NCBI GenBank assembly: GCA_029865485.1 | Contig: JAOUGT010000014.1 | Location: 1 to 32,556, forward strand | Origin: Nitrospira sp. | GTDB taxonomy: Bacteria; Nitrospirota; Nitrospiria; Nitrospirales; Nitrospiraceae | DNA length: 32,556 nucleotides | Direction: 5' to 3' | Shown here: positions 14,497 to 21,799 of the stretch, piece after piece | Layout: every line of letters starts with the position of its first letter | Numbering within the stretch: the stretch's first letter is position 1 | Made by a program: the position numbers and the translations under genes | Notes under the pieces: generated by a model | Databases searched by the model: none | The model's input: the letters and a program-made list of their open reading frames with translations, nothing else | What the model was told of the DNA's origin: nothing

Positions 14497-16679
14497 TGTC
14501 TGCGCATTGGACATGCTGGCTCGGGATGGTGGTGGGAGCTGGTTGCCTTGGGTGGGGGATCAAGGGCCTGGTGTTGGGGTCTGTCATAGATGACAAGCAT
14601 CGTGAGGTGGAACGCCTGACGAGTAAGGTGAGCATGCTCACCAAGCTCACGAATCAGCCGCCTGAGGTTCGAACGGTTGAGAAGCGGGTGGAGGTGCCGG
14701 TCGAACGGGTGGTGGTGAAACATATTGAAGTGCCAGTCGAGAAGATCATTGAGAAGCGAGTAGAGGTGCCGATAGAAAAGACCGTGGAGAAGGTCGTCGA
14801 TCGGCCGGTCGATAATCCGGAGTACCTGGCCCGGATCAAGGCGTTGGAAAGCGAAGTCGCCATGATTGCTGGGCTGCTCCCGCAGATCGCGCAGTATCAA
14901 ACCGTTGCCTCGCAGGTTGGGGGGAGGAGTCACGAAGGGCGGGTGCTGGTACCGCTCGAGAATCCGGAACAGGTGGCTCGGATCAAGGCGTTGGAAGAAG
15001 AAATTGTCGTGATCGCTGGATTCCTGGCGCAGATCGCGCAGGCCCAAACGGTAGCTTCACAGACCGCAGGGGAGAGGAGGAGCGAAGAACGGGTCATGGT
15101 GCCGGTGGACAATCCGGAGCACGTAGCACGGATCAAAGCGCTAGAAGACGAGGTGGCGGTGATCGCCGATCTTCGTGTGCAGATTGCTGAGCTGCGGGCC
15201 AGGTCTGTGCAGGCAGATGAGCAGGTCGTTGAGAAGCGGATCGAGACTCCCACGGACCAGACCAGGAGCGTGCAGATAGATCAGGTAAGGGAGCACGCGG
15301 TGGACCTCAACCATGCCGGTGCCGTTGAGCAAGCGGATGAGGGAGAGGCGGGTCAGGAGTTGCCTGATGATCTAAAGCAGATACGCGGGGTCGGGCCGGC
15401 GTTAGAACGGTTTCTGCACAAACGGGGCGTGTTCCGGTTTAGGCAGGTGGCGACCTGGAGCCAGGCAGATGTCGAAAAGTTCGAGTTCCTCTTGCCCAAC
15501 TTTGGGGGGCGTATCCAGCGAGAAAACTGGGTCCACAGCGCGCAGGTCGAGCACTACAAGAAATACAGGCAGTGGCTCGGCGACGGTGAGCCCACAAATG
15601 AGAGCCCCGATTTTCATGTGCAGAGTACAGAGATCCCAGCCCTATCTGCACAGGTGGGTGAGGAGGTCATTGAAAGGCGGAGCGAGAGTCCTGCTGACAG
15701 GATGGCTGTGCAGAACGGGGATGTGTCCATTGAAACCATCAGCGAACCAGCTGGGGACCTGGATCATGCCCGTGGGGTTGAGCGGTTGGATGAGGGGCAA
15801 GCGGTTGCAGAGTCGCCAGATGATCTGAAGCAGATACGCGGGGTCGGGCCAGCGTTAGAGCGGTTTCTGCGCAAGCGGGGTGTGGTCTGGTTTAGGCAGG
15901 TGGCGACCTGGAGCGCGGCGGACATCGACAAATTTGAGTTCCTGCTCCCCAACTTTGGCGGGCGTATCCAACGAGAAAACTGGGTCCACAGCGCGCAGGT
16001 CGAGCACTACAAGAAATACAGGCAGTGGCTCGGCGACGGTGAGCCCCCGAGTGAGAAACTCGAGCGTTCTGTGCAGATGGCTGAGTCTGTGCAGACCGAT
16101 GAGCAAGTCGTCGGGAACCGGATCGAGACTCCTGCTGAAAAGATGATCGCGCAGGATGGGGACGTACCGATTCAAACGATCAGCGAACCAGCCGAGGACC
16201 TGGGCTATGCCGGTATCGGTGAGCCGTCGGATGAGGGACAAGCGGCCGGAGAGTCACCCGATGACCTCAAACAAATCCGTGGAGTCGGCCCTGGGTTAGA
16301 ACGATTTCTGCACAAACGGGGCGTCTTCTGGTTCAGCCAGGTGGCGACCTGGAGCCAGACGGACATCGACAAGTTTGAGTTCCTCCTGCCCAACTTTTCA
16401 GGGCGCATTCAACGAGAAAACTGGGTGTACAGCGCGCAGGTCGAGTACTACAAGAAGTATAGACAGTGGCTCGGCGACGGCCCGCCCCCAAGTGAGAACC
16501 TCGACCGTCCTGATCCGATGGCTGATCTCCGGACCCTGTCGTTGCAGGCTAATAGGAACGCCATCGATGGGCAGATCAAGACTCGCACGGAAACAAATGG
16601 GGAGGCATCGCTCGACAAGGTGAGTGAGCATGCGGTAGATCTTCACCGTACCGGTGCCGTTGAGCAGTTGGAGCAGTGA
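14493..16679 (+). CDS. Membrane-anchored coiled-coil protein with three helix-hairpin-helix modules
   Basis: 728 residues. A transmembrane segment spans about 7-30. Next come Val/Glu/Pro-rich repeats of the VEVPVE type (about 61-105) and three 49-50-residue coiled-coil repeats, each with a DNPEYLARIKALE-like start (N108, N157, N207). Then come three copies of a 75-residue module at 292-366, 443-517 and 590-664. Each has DDLKQIRGVGPALERFL, VATWS and GRIQRENWV, the pattern of the helix-hairpin-helix domain seen in many uncharacterised membrane proteins. Copies 1 and 2 are almost identical in DNA. The ATG at 14493 overlaps the ompA stop and has GGGAGAG upstream. The gene ends at a TGA that lies inside the start of a fourth module. 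The modules may bind DNA or protein; the function is not known. Confidence 0.85.
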   Translation: MMSAHWTCWLGMVVGAGCLGWGIKGLVLGSVIDDKHREVERLTSKVSMLTKLTNQPPEVRTVEKRVEVPVERVVVKHIEVPVEKIIEKRVEVPIEKTVEKVVDRPVDNPEYLARIKALESEVAMIAGLLPQIAQYQTVASQVGGRSHEGRVLVPLENPEQVARIKALEEEIVVIAGFLAQIAQAQTVASQTAGERRSEERVMVPVDNPEHVARIKALEDEVAVIADLRVQIAELRARSVQADEQVVEKRIETPTDQTRSVQIDQVREHAVDLNHAGAVEQADEGEAGQELPDDLKQIRGVGPALERFLHKRGVFRFRQVATWSQADVEKFEFLLPNFGGRIQRENWVHSAQVEHYKKYRQWLGDGEPTNESPDFHVQSTEIPALSAQVGEEVIERRSESPADRMAVQNGDVSIETISEPAGDLDHARGVERLDEGQAVAESPDDLKQIRGVGPALERFLRKRGVVWFRQVATWSAADIDKFEFLLPNFGGRIQRENWVHSAQVEHYKKYRQWLGDGEPPSEKLERSVQMAESVQTDEQVVGNRIETPAEKMIAQDGDVPIQTISEPAEDLGYAGIGEPSDEGQAAGESPDDLKQIRGVGPGLERFLHKRGVFWFSQVATWSQTDIDKFEFLLPNFSGRIQRENWVYSAQVEYYKKYRQWLGDGPPPSENLDRPDPMADLRTLSLQANRNAIDGQIKTRTETNGEASLDKVSEHAVDLHRTGAVEQLEQ

Positions 16680-16850
16680 TCCCAGGATAAACAGTCGCCT
16701 GATGATCTGATGCGAATCTCCGGGGGCGGGCCGGCGTTAGAATGGTTCTTCCACAAACAAGCCACATTCTCGTTTTGGTAGGCGATGGCCAGCGGTTCAG
16801 GCGGCTGAAGCGGGATCTGGAGCTGTTCCTCCCCATTAGGCGTGAAGTTT
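15366..16850 (+). repeat. Tandem array of helix-hairpin-helix coding repeats
   Basis: Module starts are at 15366, 15819, 16260 and 16701, giving periods of 453, 441 and 441 bases. The linkers are homologous too: each has a [VI]SE-type segment then a DEG..-like stretch before PDDL. The last 80 or so bases of modules 1 and 2 (from 15511 and 15961) differ by about one base, which shows recent duplication or gene conversion. The fourth copy is decayed. Confidence 0.9.
16680..16850 (+). pseudogene. Decayed fourth helix-hairpin-helix module after the stop
   Basis: In the same frame as the upstream gene the sequence after TGA reads SPDDLMRISGGGPALEWFFH and then KQATFSFW before a TAG. It aligns with the start of modules 1-3. 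The preceding linker VEQLEQ-stop-SQDKQSPDD aligns residue for residue with VEQADEGEAGQELPDD before module 1, so the TGA sits at a glycine codon position (GGA to TGA). Further on, a shifted frame reads DLELFLP, matching the KFEFLLP part. Homology fades after about 16850. Confidence 0.82.
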
Positions 16851-16946
16851 GACTCCCCCAAAACCCTTGTGATAGCGTACGTTTCTCTGTGCTATAGGCT
16901 TCGAAACGCTGTTACAACCACCTCGCTCGGGTGGTGAGGAGTGTGT

Positions 16947-17660
16947 ATGAAATTCGTCTGTCTGAACTGTGAAACCTATATGAGTCTGGAGAAGGTGGAG
17001 AAACCGGAGGAAGGTTCGCTCGGCGTCTTTTTCGCCTGCCCTTCTTGTAGCGCGAAGTTCTCGATGGTGACCAATGCTGGCGAAACCAACATGATGAATT
17101 CCTTGGGGCTGAAGCTGAGCCCGAAGTCCGCGCCAGAAACGTCCATGGAAGGGTTGCGCGCCATTGGGGGAAATGGCCAAGGTGCTCCCGCCGCGAAGCC
17201 GAGTCCTACTGCGCCAGCTGTGGCAGCCACGGCGGCTTCGCCAGCGAAGGCTCCTGAGAAAGCGAGTGGTTGTCCATTCTCTGCGATGGTCGCGGAAATG
17301 GGGCTGACCAGCTCCGGCAAACCAGGACCATCAGAATTTACCTGGACTGCTGATGCCAAGGAAAAGCTCGAGCGGCTTCCGGCATTTGTCAAGCCGATGG
17401 TGCAGGGCAGTGTGGAGGCGTACGCGCGCAAGCAAGGGTTTACGACCATCTCGTTGCAAGTCATGGACGACTCCAAGAATTATTCCCCTGAAGGCATGAC
17501 GTGGTCACGTGAAGCCGAGCAGCGGTTGGAGAACATTCCCGACTTTATCCGTCCCATGGCCCGCAAAGAAGTAGAGAGGATGGCCAAGGAACGTGGGTTG
17601 GCGACCATCACAGCGCAGGTGATGGATGAGGCCAAGGATAAGTTCATGAAATTCATGTAA
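16947..17660 (+). CDS. Zinc-ribbon protein with two PCP_red-type domains
   Basis: 237 residues. The N-terminus is a zinc ribbon with C5, C8, C31 and C34 (CLNC, CPSC). An Ala/Pro-rich linker runs about 79-105, with GCPFSAM near 108-114. Two similar modules follow: 133-176 (WTADAKEKLERLPAFVKPMV...) and 186-230 (WSREAEQRLENIPDFIRPMA...). They fit PCP_red, the small C-terminal domain of the light-independent protochlorophyllide reductase B subunit, here with no photosynthetic context. The ATG at 16947 has GAGGAG 5 bases upstream and is preferred to GTG at 16941. A terminator follows, so it is probably a single-gene unit. Another PCP_red-type protein lies at 31648. Domain call good; role unknown. 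Confidence 0.83.
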   Translation: MKFVCLNCETYMSLEKVEKPEEGSLGVFFACPSCSAKFSMVTNAGETNMMNSLGLKLSPKSAPETSMEGLRAIGGNGQGAPAAKPSPTAPAVAATAASPAKAPEKASGCPFSAMVAEMGLTSSGKPGPSEFTWTADAKEKLERLPAFVKPMVQGSVEAYARKQGFTTISLQVMDDSKNYSPEGMTWSREAEQRLENIPDFIRPMARKEVERMAKERGLATITAQVMDEAKDKFMKFM

Positions 17661-17686
17661 GAACGGTATGGTTCTCTCGTGAAATG

Positions 17687-17718
17687 AAAGGCCCATCCGG
17701 CCATCTGGATGGGCCTTT
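17687..17718 (+). terminator. Intrinsic terminator after the PCP_red gene
   Basis: AAAGGCCCATCC (17687-17698), 8-base loop, GGATGGGCCTTT (17707-17718). It is a perfect 12-bp stem flanked by A and T bases, 26 bases after the stop codon. The terminal T run is short (TTTCC). Confidence 0.82.
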
Positions 17719-17755
17719 CCCCTATGTGCAGTGATTCGGTTAACGGTTCGATGGC

Positions 17756-18511
17756 ATGAAGTGGTCGGCTCCTCTGCTGTCTGTACTACTCCTGACGGTT
17801 CTGATCTCCTTCTTGAGCGTCGCTGTTTCTTCCCAACCATCTTCGGACCACCATGCGGTCCCTGTTCCAGCCAGCCAGGATCATGGGTCGATTCATGAAC
17901 AGGATGAGGGTAAGTGGGAAGGGTCAGCTCGAGGCATGGCCTATTCCGAGTTCAACCATCGGTTTGCCGGATTGTTCGTCTTGTTGTTTGGCCTGGCGGA
18001 GTTAGGGCATGCGCTGCGGTATCAGGTGCCTGTCTGGACTCGTCTGGTGCTGCCGAGCGCGCTTGGAGTCATCGGAGCCTATTTACTGATTTGGAGCGAC
18101 CATGAGGCCTGGCCGATTGGTGCGCTCACATTTGCACAGACCTTCTCCGGACAAGATCCAGAAATCATCCAACACAAATTCTACGGCGTGTTTGGTGCGA
18201 CTGCTGCCGTGAGTGAAACGATTCGCCGTATTGGGCTGGGGCGGCACCCGGCCTGGGCTGCGCCATTAGTGTTTCTCGGCCTGGTCGGCGCCGTGCTGCT
18301 TTTTATCCACTCGCATGGGAATCATCCATCGAGTCATGCCATCGAGCTGCACCACGCGCTTCTGGGCAGTATAGGTATTGGAGCGGCCATTTCGAGTGCC
18401 ATGGTCGCATGGGCATCCGGCATCTCGTCTCACATGACAAAGCGATGGGAACTGGCCTGGGCGGGATGCGTCATCCTCATAGGCCTTCAGCTCCTGGTGT
18501 ATTTTGAATAG
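17756..18511 (+). CDS. Histidine-rich multipass membrane protein, unknown
   Basis: 251 residues. A signal-like hydrophobic N-terminus (about 5-25) is followed by a His/Ser-rich loop (DHHAVPVPASQDHGS) and about six hydrophobic segments (near 68-87, 95-113, 143-160, 170-188, 200-222, 232-250). Histidines sit at or near membrane boundaries: FNHRF, LGHALR, SDHEAWP, IQHKFYG and IHSHGNHPSSHAIELHH. This suggests metal or heme binding, loosely like copper-resistance membrane proteins, but I do not recognise the family. It follows a terminator and so is probably transcribed on its own. The ATG at 17756 lacks a clear Shine-Dalgarno. Confidence 0.75.
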   Translation: MKWSAPLLSVLLLTVLISFLSVAVSSQPSSDHHAVPVPASQDHGSIHEQDEGKWEGSARGMAYSEFNHRFAGLFVLLFGLAELGHALRYQVPVWTRLVLPSALGVIGAYLLIWSDHEAWPIGALTFAQTFSGQDPEIIQHKFYGVFGATAAVSETIRRIGLGRHPAWAAPLVFLGLVGAVLLFIHSHGNHPSSHAIELHHALLGSIGIGAAISSAMVAWASGISSHMTKRWELAWAGCVILIGLQLLVYFE

Positions 18512-18592
18512 CCCATGCGGTGGTCCTCTCTTCTGCTGCGCGTGAGTTCCGAACAATGACCAATCCTTTCTGCTCATAGCGACCGGTGTGAT

Positions 18593-18622
18593 TTGACACC
18601 TTTCTGAGGCCTGTGCTACCTC
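18593..18622 (+). promoter_or_regulatory. Possible promoter of the yebC-ruv operon
   Basis: TTGACA (18593-18598) is perfect and 18 bases later stands TACCTC (18617-18622), a weak -10. It lies about 80 bases upstream of the yebC ATG in a 191-base gap with no other gene. Tentative because of the -10. Confidence 0.3.
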
Positions 18623-18702
18623 TAACCGTTCACAAGTCATTCGTGCTTTATCACAGATCTCTAACCGGCCTGGAGCGTATGGCTGGATAGAGGAGGACAC
18701 AC

Positions 18703-19461
18703 ATGGGTGGACATAGTCATTGGGCGACGATTAAGCGCCACAAAGGGGCTCAGGACGCTAAGCGCGGAAAGATCTTTACCAGAATTATTCGTGAAGTGAC
18801 GATCGCCGCCCGTTCGGGTGGAGATCCGGATGGGAACCCTCGGCTTCGCTTGGCAATTGCCAAGGCGAAGGAAGCCAACATGCCCGGTGATACCCTGAAA
18901 AAAGCGATCCAGCGTGGCACAGGGGAGCTGCCCGGCGTGACCTACGAAGAATTTGCGTTAGAAGGCTATGGACCGGGGGGAACCGCGCTGCTCTTGGACA
19001 TCACCAGCGACAATCGGAATCGGACCGTCGCGGAGATTCGGAGCCTCTTGACTAAGAATCACGGCAACATGGCTGAGGCGGGCGCCGTGGCCTGGCAATT
19101 TCACAAAAAAGGACTCCTGACGATCGAACCGGGAAAAGTCGATGAGGATACGCTGCTGTCTTTGGCCTTAGAGGCCGGCGCCGAAGACGTCAAGACCGGT
19201 GAGAAAGCGATCGAGATCATCACCGGCCCACAAGAATTTGAAGCCATCAAAAAAGCATTGGCTGATGCGAAGATAGAGACGACACTGGCGGAAATCACGT
19301 ACGTCCCTCAGAATACCATCAGGCTCGAAGAGAAGTCGGCCGAACAAATGCTGAAGTTGATGGAAATTCTGGATGAGCACGACGATGTGCAAAAGGTTCA
19401 TGCCAACTTCGATATTCCGGATGAGGTCATGGAGAAAGTGGCCACGGCTGCGGCGGGCTGA
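18703..19461 (+). CDS. yebC: YebC/TACO1-family protein
   Basis: 252 residues, full length. It starts with the signature MGGHSHWATIKRHKGAQDAKRGKIF and has NMPGDTLKKAIQRGTG and YGPGGTALLLDITSDNRNRT, all typical. YebC-type proteins have been described as transcriptional regulators and, more recently, as ribosome-associated factors that help translate proline-rich or stalling stretches. A strong GAGGAGG site precedes the ATG. It leads the ruv cluster, a common arrangement, but the usual ruvC between yebC and ruvA is missing: only 48 bases separate them. Confidence 0.97.
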   Translation: MGGHSHWATIKRHKGAQDAKRGKIFTRIIREVTIAARSGGDPDGNPRLRLAIAKAKEANMPGDTLKKAIQRGTGELPGVTYEEFALEGYGPGGTALLLDITSDNRNRTVAEIRSLLTKNHGNMAEAGAVAWQFHKKGLLTIEPGKVDEDTLLSLALEAGAEDVKTGEKAIEIITGPQEFEAIKKALADAKIETTLAEITYVPQNTIRLEEKSAEQMLKLMEILDEHDDVQKVHANFDIPDEVMEKVATAAAG

Positions 19462-19509
19462 TTCTCGTCAGACCTTCACCTGGCACTTGTCTTTGGATAA
19501 CCAGACGAG

Positions 19510-20118
19510 ATGATCGCCTTTCTCACGGGGCGGTTAGCGGTCAAATCACCTGCGCATCTGATCCTTGACGTGCAGGGGGTCGGGTACGAAGTTCATATTC
19601 CCCTCAGCACCTACTATTCGCTCCCGAACCTCGACGACAGTACGGCCCTGCATATCCATACACATCTTCGCGAAGATGCGATCCAGCTGTTCGGCTTTCT
19701 TTCGCAGGGCGAGAAGGACGCATTTTTACTATTGATCAGCGTCTCCGGAATCGGCCCCAAGCTGGCGCTCAGCGTGCTGTCGAGTTTATCGGTCACAGAT
19801 TTGGTTCAGGCGATCCAGACCGCGGATACTGAGAAGCTGGAAACTGTTCCCGGAATCGGCAAGAAGTCGGCCGGACGTCTCGCGCTTGAACTCAAGGATA
19901 AGGTCGGTAAGATCCAGGGTATCCACCCCCGTTCCGCCGCCGCAGCGCCTGCGGAAATCGATGATCTCTTCGAGGATGCGTTGTCCGCTCTGGTAAACTT
20001 GGGCTACCGGGCTCAAGATGCCAAAGAAGCCCTAAAGCGGGTGACAACCGCCGCGCCAGGCCCTCTGGCACTGAAGGAGCTCATTCGAGAAGGTCTCAAG
20101 GAACTAGCAAGGGGGTAA
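19510..20118 (+). CDS. ruvA: Holliday junction branch migration protein RuvA
   Basis: 202 residues. RuvA tetramers bind four-way junctions and load the RuvB motor. Domain I is an OB fold (MIAFLTGRLAVKSPAHLILD, VGYEVHIPLSTY). Domain II has two helix-hairpin-helix motifs, SGIGPKLALSVLS and VPGIGKKSAGRLALEL. After an acidic linker, domain III (FEDALSALVNLGYRAQDAKEAL) contacts RuvB. It belongs to the yebC-ruvA-X-ruvB unit, and its stop lies 4 bases before the next gene. Confidence 0.97.
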   Translation: MIAFLTGRLAVKSPAHLILDVQGVGYEVHIPLSTYYSLPNLDDSTALHIHTHLREDAIQLFGFLSQGEKDAFLLLISVSGIGPKLALSVLSSLSVTDLVQAIQTADTEKLETVPGIGKKSAGRLALELKDKVGKIQGIHPRSAAAAPAEIDDLFEDALSALVNLGYRAQDAKEALKRVTTAAPGPLALKELIREGLKELARG

Positions 20119-20122
20119 GTAA

Positions 20123-20614
20123 ATGGTACCAGTTCATGCGGGGAATGCTGCCAGGCTCATTATGTATTGTGCGATGGTGGGGACGTCGTTTGTTCCTCTC
20201 TCTCCGTCCGTGAGCCTTGCGGAGGAATCCTCGGAGCCCAAAAGCATCCGAATGACCTGCGGGAAGTGCCCGGACGGCTATGCGACGACTGGAGTGACGC
20301 AATCCCAAGAAATTTGCAAAGATAATGATGGGACGCTTGTGCAATGCGTGCCACTGGGGGCGAACATGCTGGGGGTATGTGGGACATGCCCTGATGGGTA
20401 TGCAGAGATCGGGAGTTCCTCGGTTCCCGCACGTTGTGGGAGCAGTGATGGGGGTCGGCTGACTCAGTGCCAGCTGCGAAAAATGGAGATGACGTTCCCA
20501 GACGCTTCTCAGGGATACAAAACATGCCCACCTGATTGTGGCAGTACGGCTCAACCTGGTCAGGGAGCTCTTCCCCCACCTCCTCAGTACCAACAGGTGC
20601 CTGCTCGCAAGTAA
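20123..20614 (+). CDS. Small secreted cysteine-rich protein, unknown
   Basis: 163 residues. A signal peptide is likely, with cleavage near SVSLA (about 33). Two repeats follow: C46, C49, C65, C75 (CGKCPDGYATTG...VQC) and C86, C89, C105, C116 (CGTCPDGYAEIG...TQC), sharing CxxCPDGYA. A last pair is C135/C139 (TCPPDCG), and the C-terminus is rich in Pro/Gln. Paired cysteines after a signal suggest disulfides or metal binding outside the cytoplasm. It sits 4 bases after ruvA and 10 bases before ruvB, so it is cotranscribed with DNA repair genes despite apparent export. I do not recognise the family. Confidence 0.75.
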   Translation: MVPVHAGNAARLIMYCAMVGTSFVPLSPSVSLAEESSEPKSIRMTCGKCPDGYATTGVTQSQEICKDNDGTLVQCVPLGANMLGVCGTCPDGYAEIGSSSVPARCGSSDGGRLTQCQLRKMEMTFPDASQGYKTCPPDCGSTAQPGQGALPPPPQYQQVPARK

Positions 20615-20624
20615 GGGTTGATGT

Positions 20625-21635
20625 GTGGCTATGACTGAACGCCTTGTCACCAACCGCGCAACGGACGAGGAGCGGGGCCTGGAACATGTCCTGAGACCTC
20701 AGACGCTCGAGGAGTATGTCGGTCAAGAAAAGATGAAGGAGTCGCTTCGGGTTTGTATCGAGGCGGCTCGGCAGCGAGGAGAATCGCTGGACCACGCCAT
20801 CTTTTACGGTCCTCCGGGTCTTGGCAAGACAACTATTGCGCACATCATCGCGCGGGAGATGGGCGCGGCGCTGCGGTCCACCTCGGGATTGGTCCTTGCC
20901 CATGCCGGCGACCTAGCCGCCGTGCTCACCAATCTGCAAGAACATGATGTGTTGTTCATCGATGAAATTCATCGACTCCCGGCCTCCGTGGAGGAGGCGC
21001 TCTATCCGGCAATGGAGGACTTCCAGCTGGATCTGGTCGTCGGACAGGGGCCGTCTGCCAGGACTGTGAAGCTCGATCTTCCGCCGTTTACGTTGGTGGG
21101 AGCCACGACACGAGCTGGATCTCTCACCTCCCCACTCCGCGATCGCTTTGGATTGGTCTACCGGCTGGAGTTCTACAAACCATCCGAGTTGGAGGCCATT
21201 GTGGTGAGATCGGCGGGTGTTCTGGGCGTCGGGATCGATCGTGGTGGTGCGGCGGAAATTTCACGTCGGGCGAGAGGCACGCCACGGATTGTCAATCGGC
21301 TCATCAAGCGGATCAGAGACTACGCCCAGATCAAGGCCGACGGGCATATCACCCGACAGGTTGCTCAGGAAGGGCTGGCCTGGCTCGGGATTGACGAGGC
21401 CGGGTTTGACGATATGGACCGCAAAGTGCTCCTTACCATAATCGAGAAATTCAACGGTGGACCGGTTGGGGTTGAGTCCTTAGCCGCCGCCGTCCAAGAG
21501 GATAAGGGCACGATCGAGGATGTGTACGAGCCCTATCTCATCCAGGCTGGCTTCTTAGACCGTACTGGACGTGGCCGTCAGGTGACGAAGTTGGCGTACG
21601 ACCATTTTAAGCGACCGTCGCACTTCCTGGTGTAA
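20625..21635 (+). CDS. ruvB: Holliday junction branch migration ATPase RuvB
   Basis: 336 residues, standard length. RuvB is the hexameric AAA+ motor of branch migration with RuvA. Motifs: [19 protein letters not shown], Walker [10 protein letters not shown], Walker [10 protein letters not shown], sensor 1 [18 protein letters not shown], sensor 2 [19 protein letters not shown], and the C-terminal winged helix with [17 protein letters not shown] at 20625 is favoured by its spacing to AAGGG; ATG at 20631 is the alternative. A gap of about 165 bases with a likely new promoter follows before pheA. Confidence 0.98.
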   Translation: MAMTERLVTNRATDEERGLEHVLRPQTLEEYVGQEKMKESLRVCIEAARQRGESLDHAIFYGPPGLGKTTIAHIIAREMGAALRSTSGLVLAHAGDLAAVLTNLQEHDVLFIDEIHRLPASVEEALYPAMEDFQLDLVVGQGPSARTVKLDLPPFTLVGATTRAGSLTSPLRDRFGLVYRLEFYKPSELEAIVVRSAGVLGVGIDRGGAAEISRRARGTPRIVNRLIKRIRDYAQIKADGHITRQVAQEGLAWLGIDEAGFDDMDRKVLLTIIEKFNGGPVGVESLAAAVQEDKGTIEDVYEPYLIQAGFLDRTGRGRQVTKLAYDHFKRPSHFLV

Positions 21636-21686
21636 GCCGATCACGTTTGGTCTTGGGTGAGTGCTTCCTGCAGAGACGGGCTGTTC

Positions 21687-21716
21687 TTGCAATAGTTTCC
21701 ATCGATCCTGTAGAAT
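21687..21716 (+). promoter_or_regulatory. Probable promoter of the aromatic amino acid operon
   Basis: TTGCAA (21687-21692), 18 bases, TAGAAT (21711-21716). The -10 is 5/6 and the -35 is 4/6. It lies between ruvB and pheA, about 80 bases upstream of the pheA ATG, and no other promoter is evident before the long run of close-packed genes. Confidence 0.5.
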
Positions 21717-21799
21717 TCCCCACTTGTCTCTATGATCCCCGTCCCTTTACCGGGATGAGGAAGCCCTCCTGTGAACGGGTGTGTGAAGCGAGACACCGT

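Noticed and set aside
14142..15047. 301-codon frame on the minus strand
   Set aside because: It is antisense to the OmpA and helix-hairpin-helix genes, and its His/Arg/Leu repeats mirror the coding repeats.
15366..16850. Possible CRISPR or intergenic repeat array
   Set aside because: The repeats are 441-453 bases apart, keep the reading frame and encode a protein module, so they are coding repeats.
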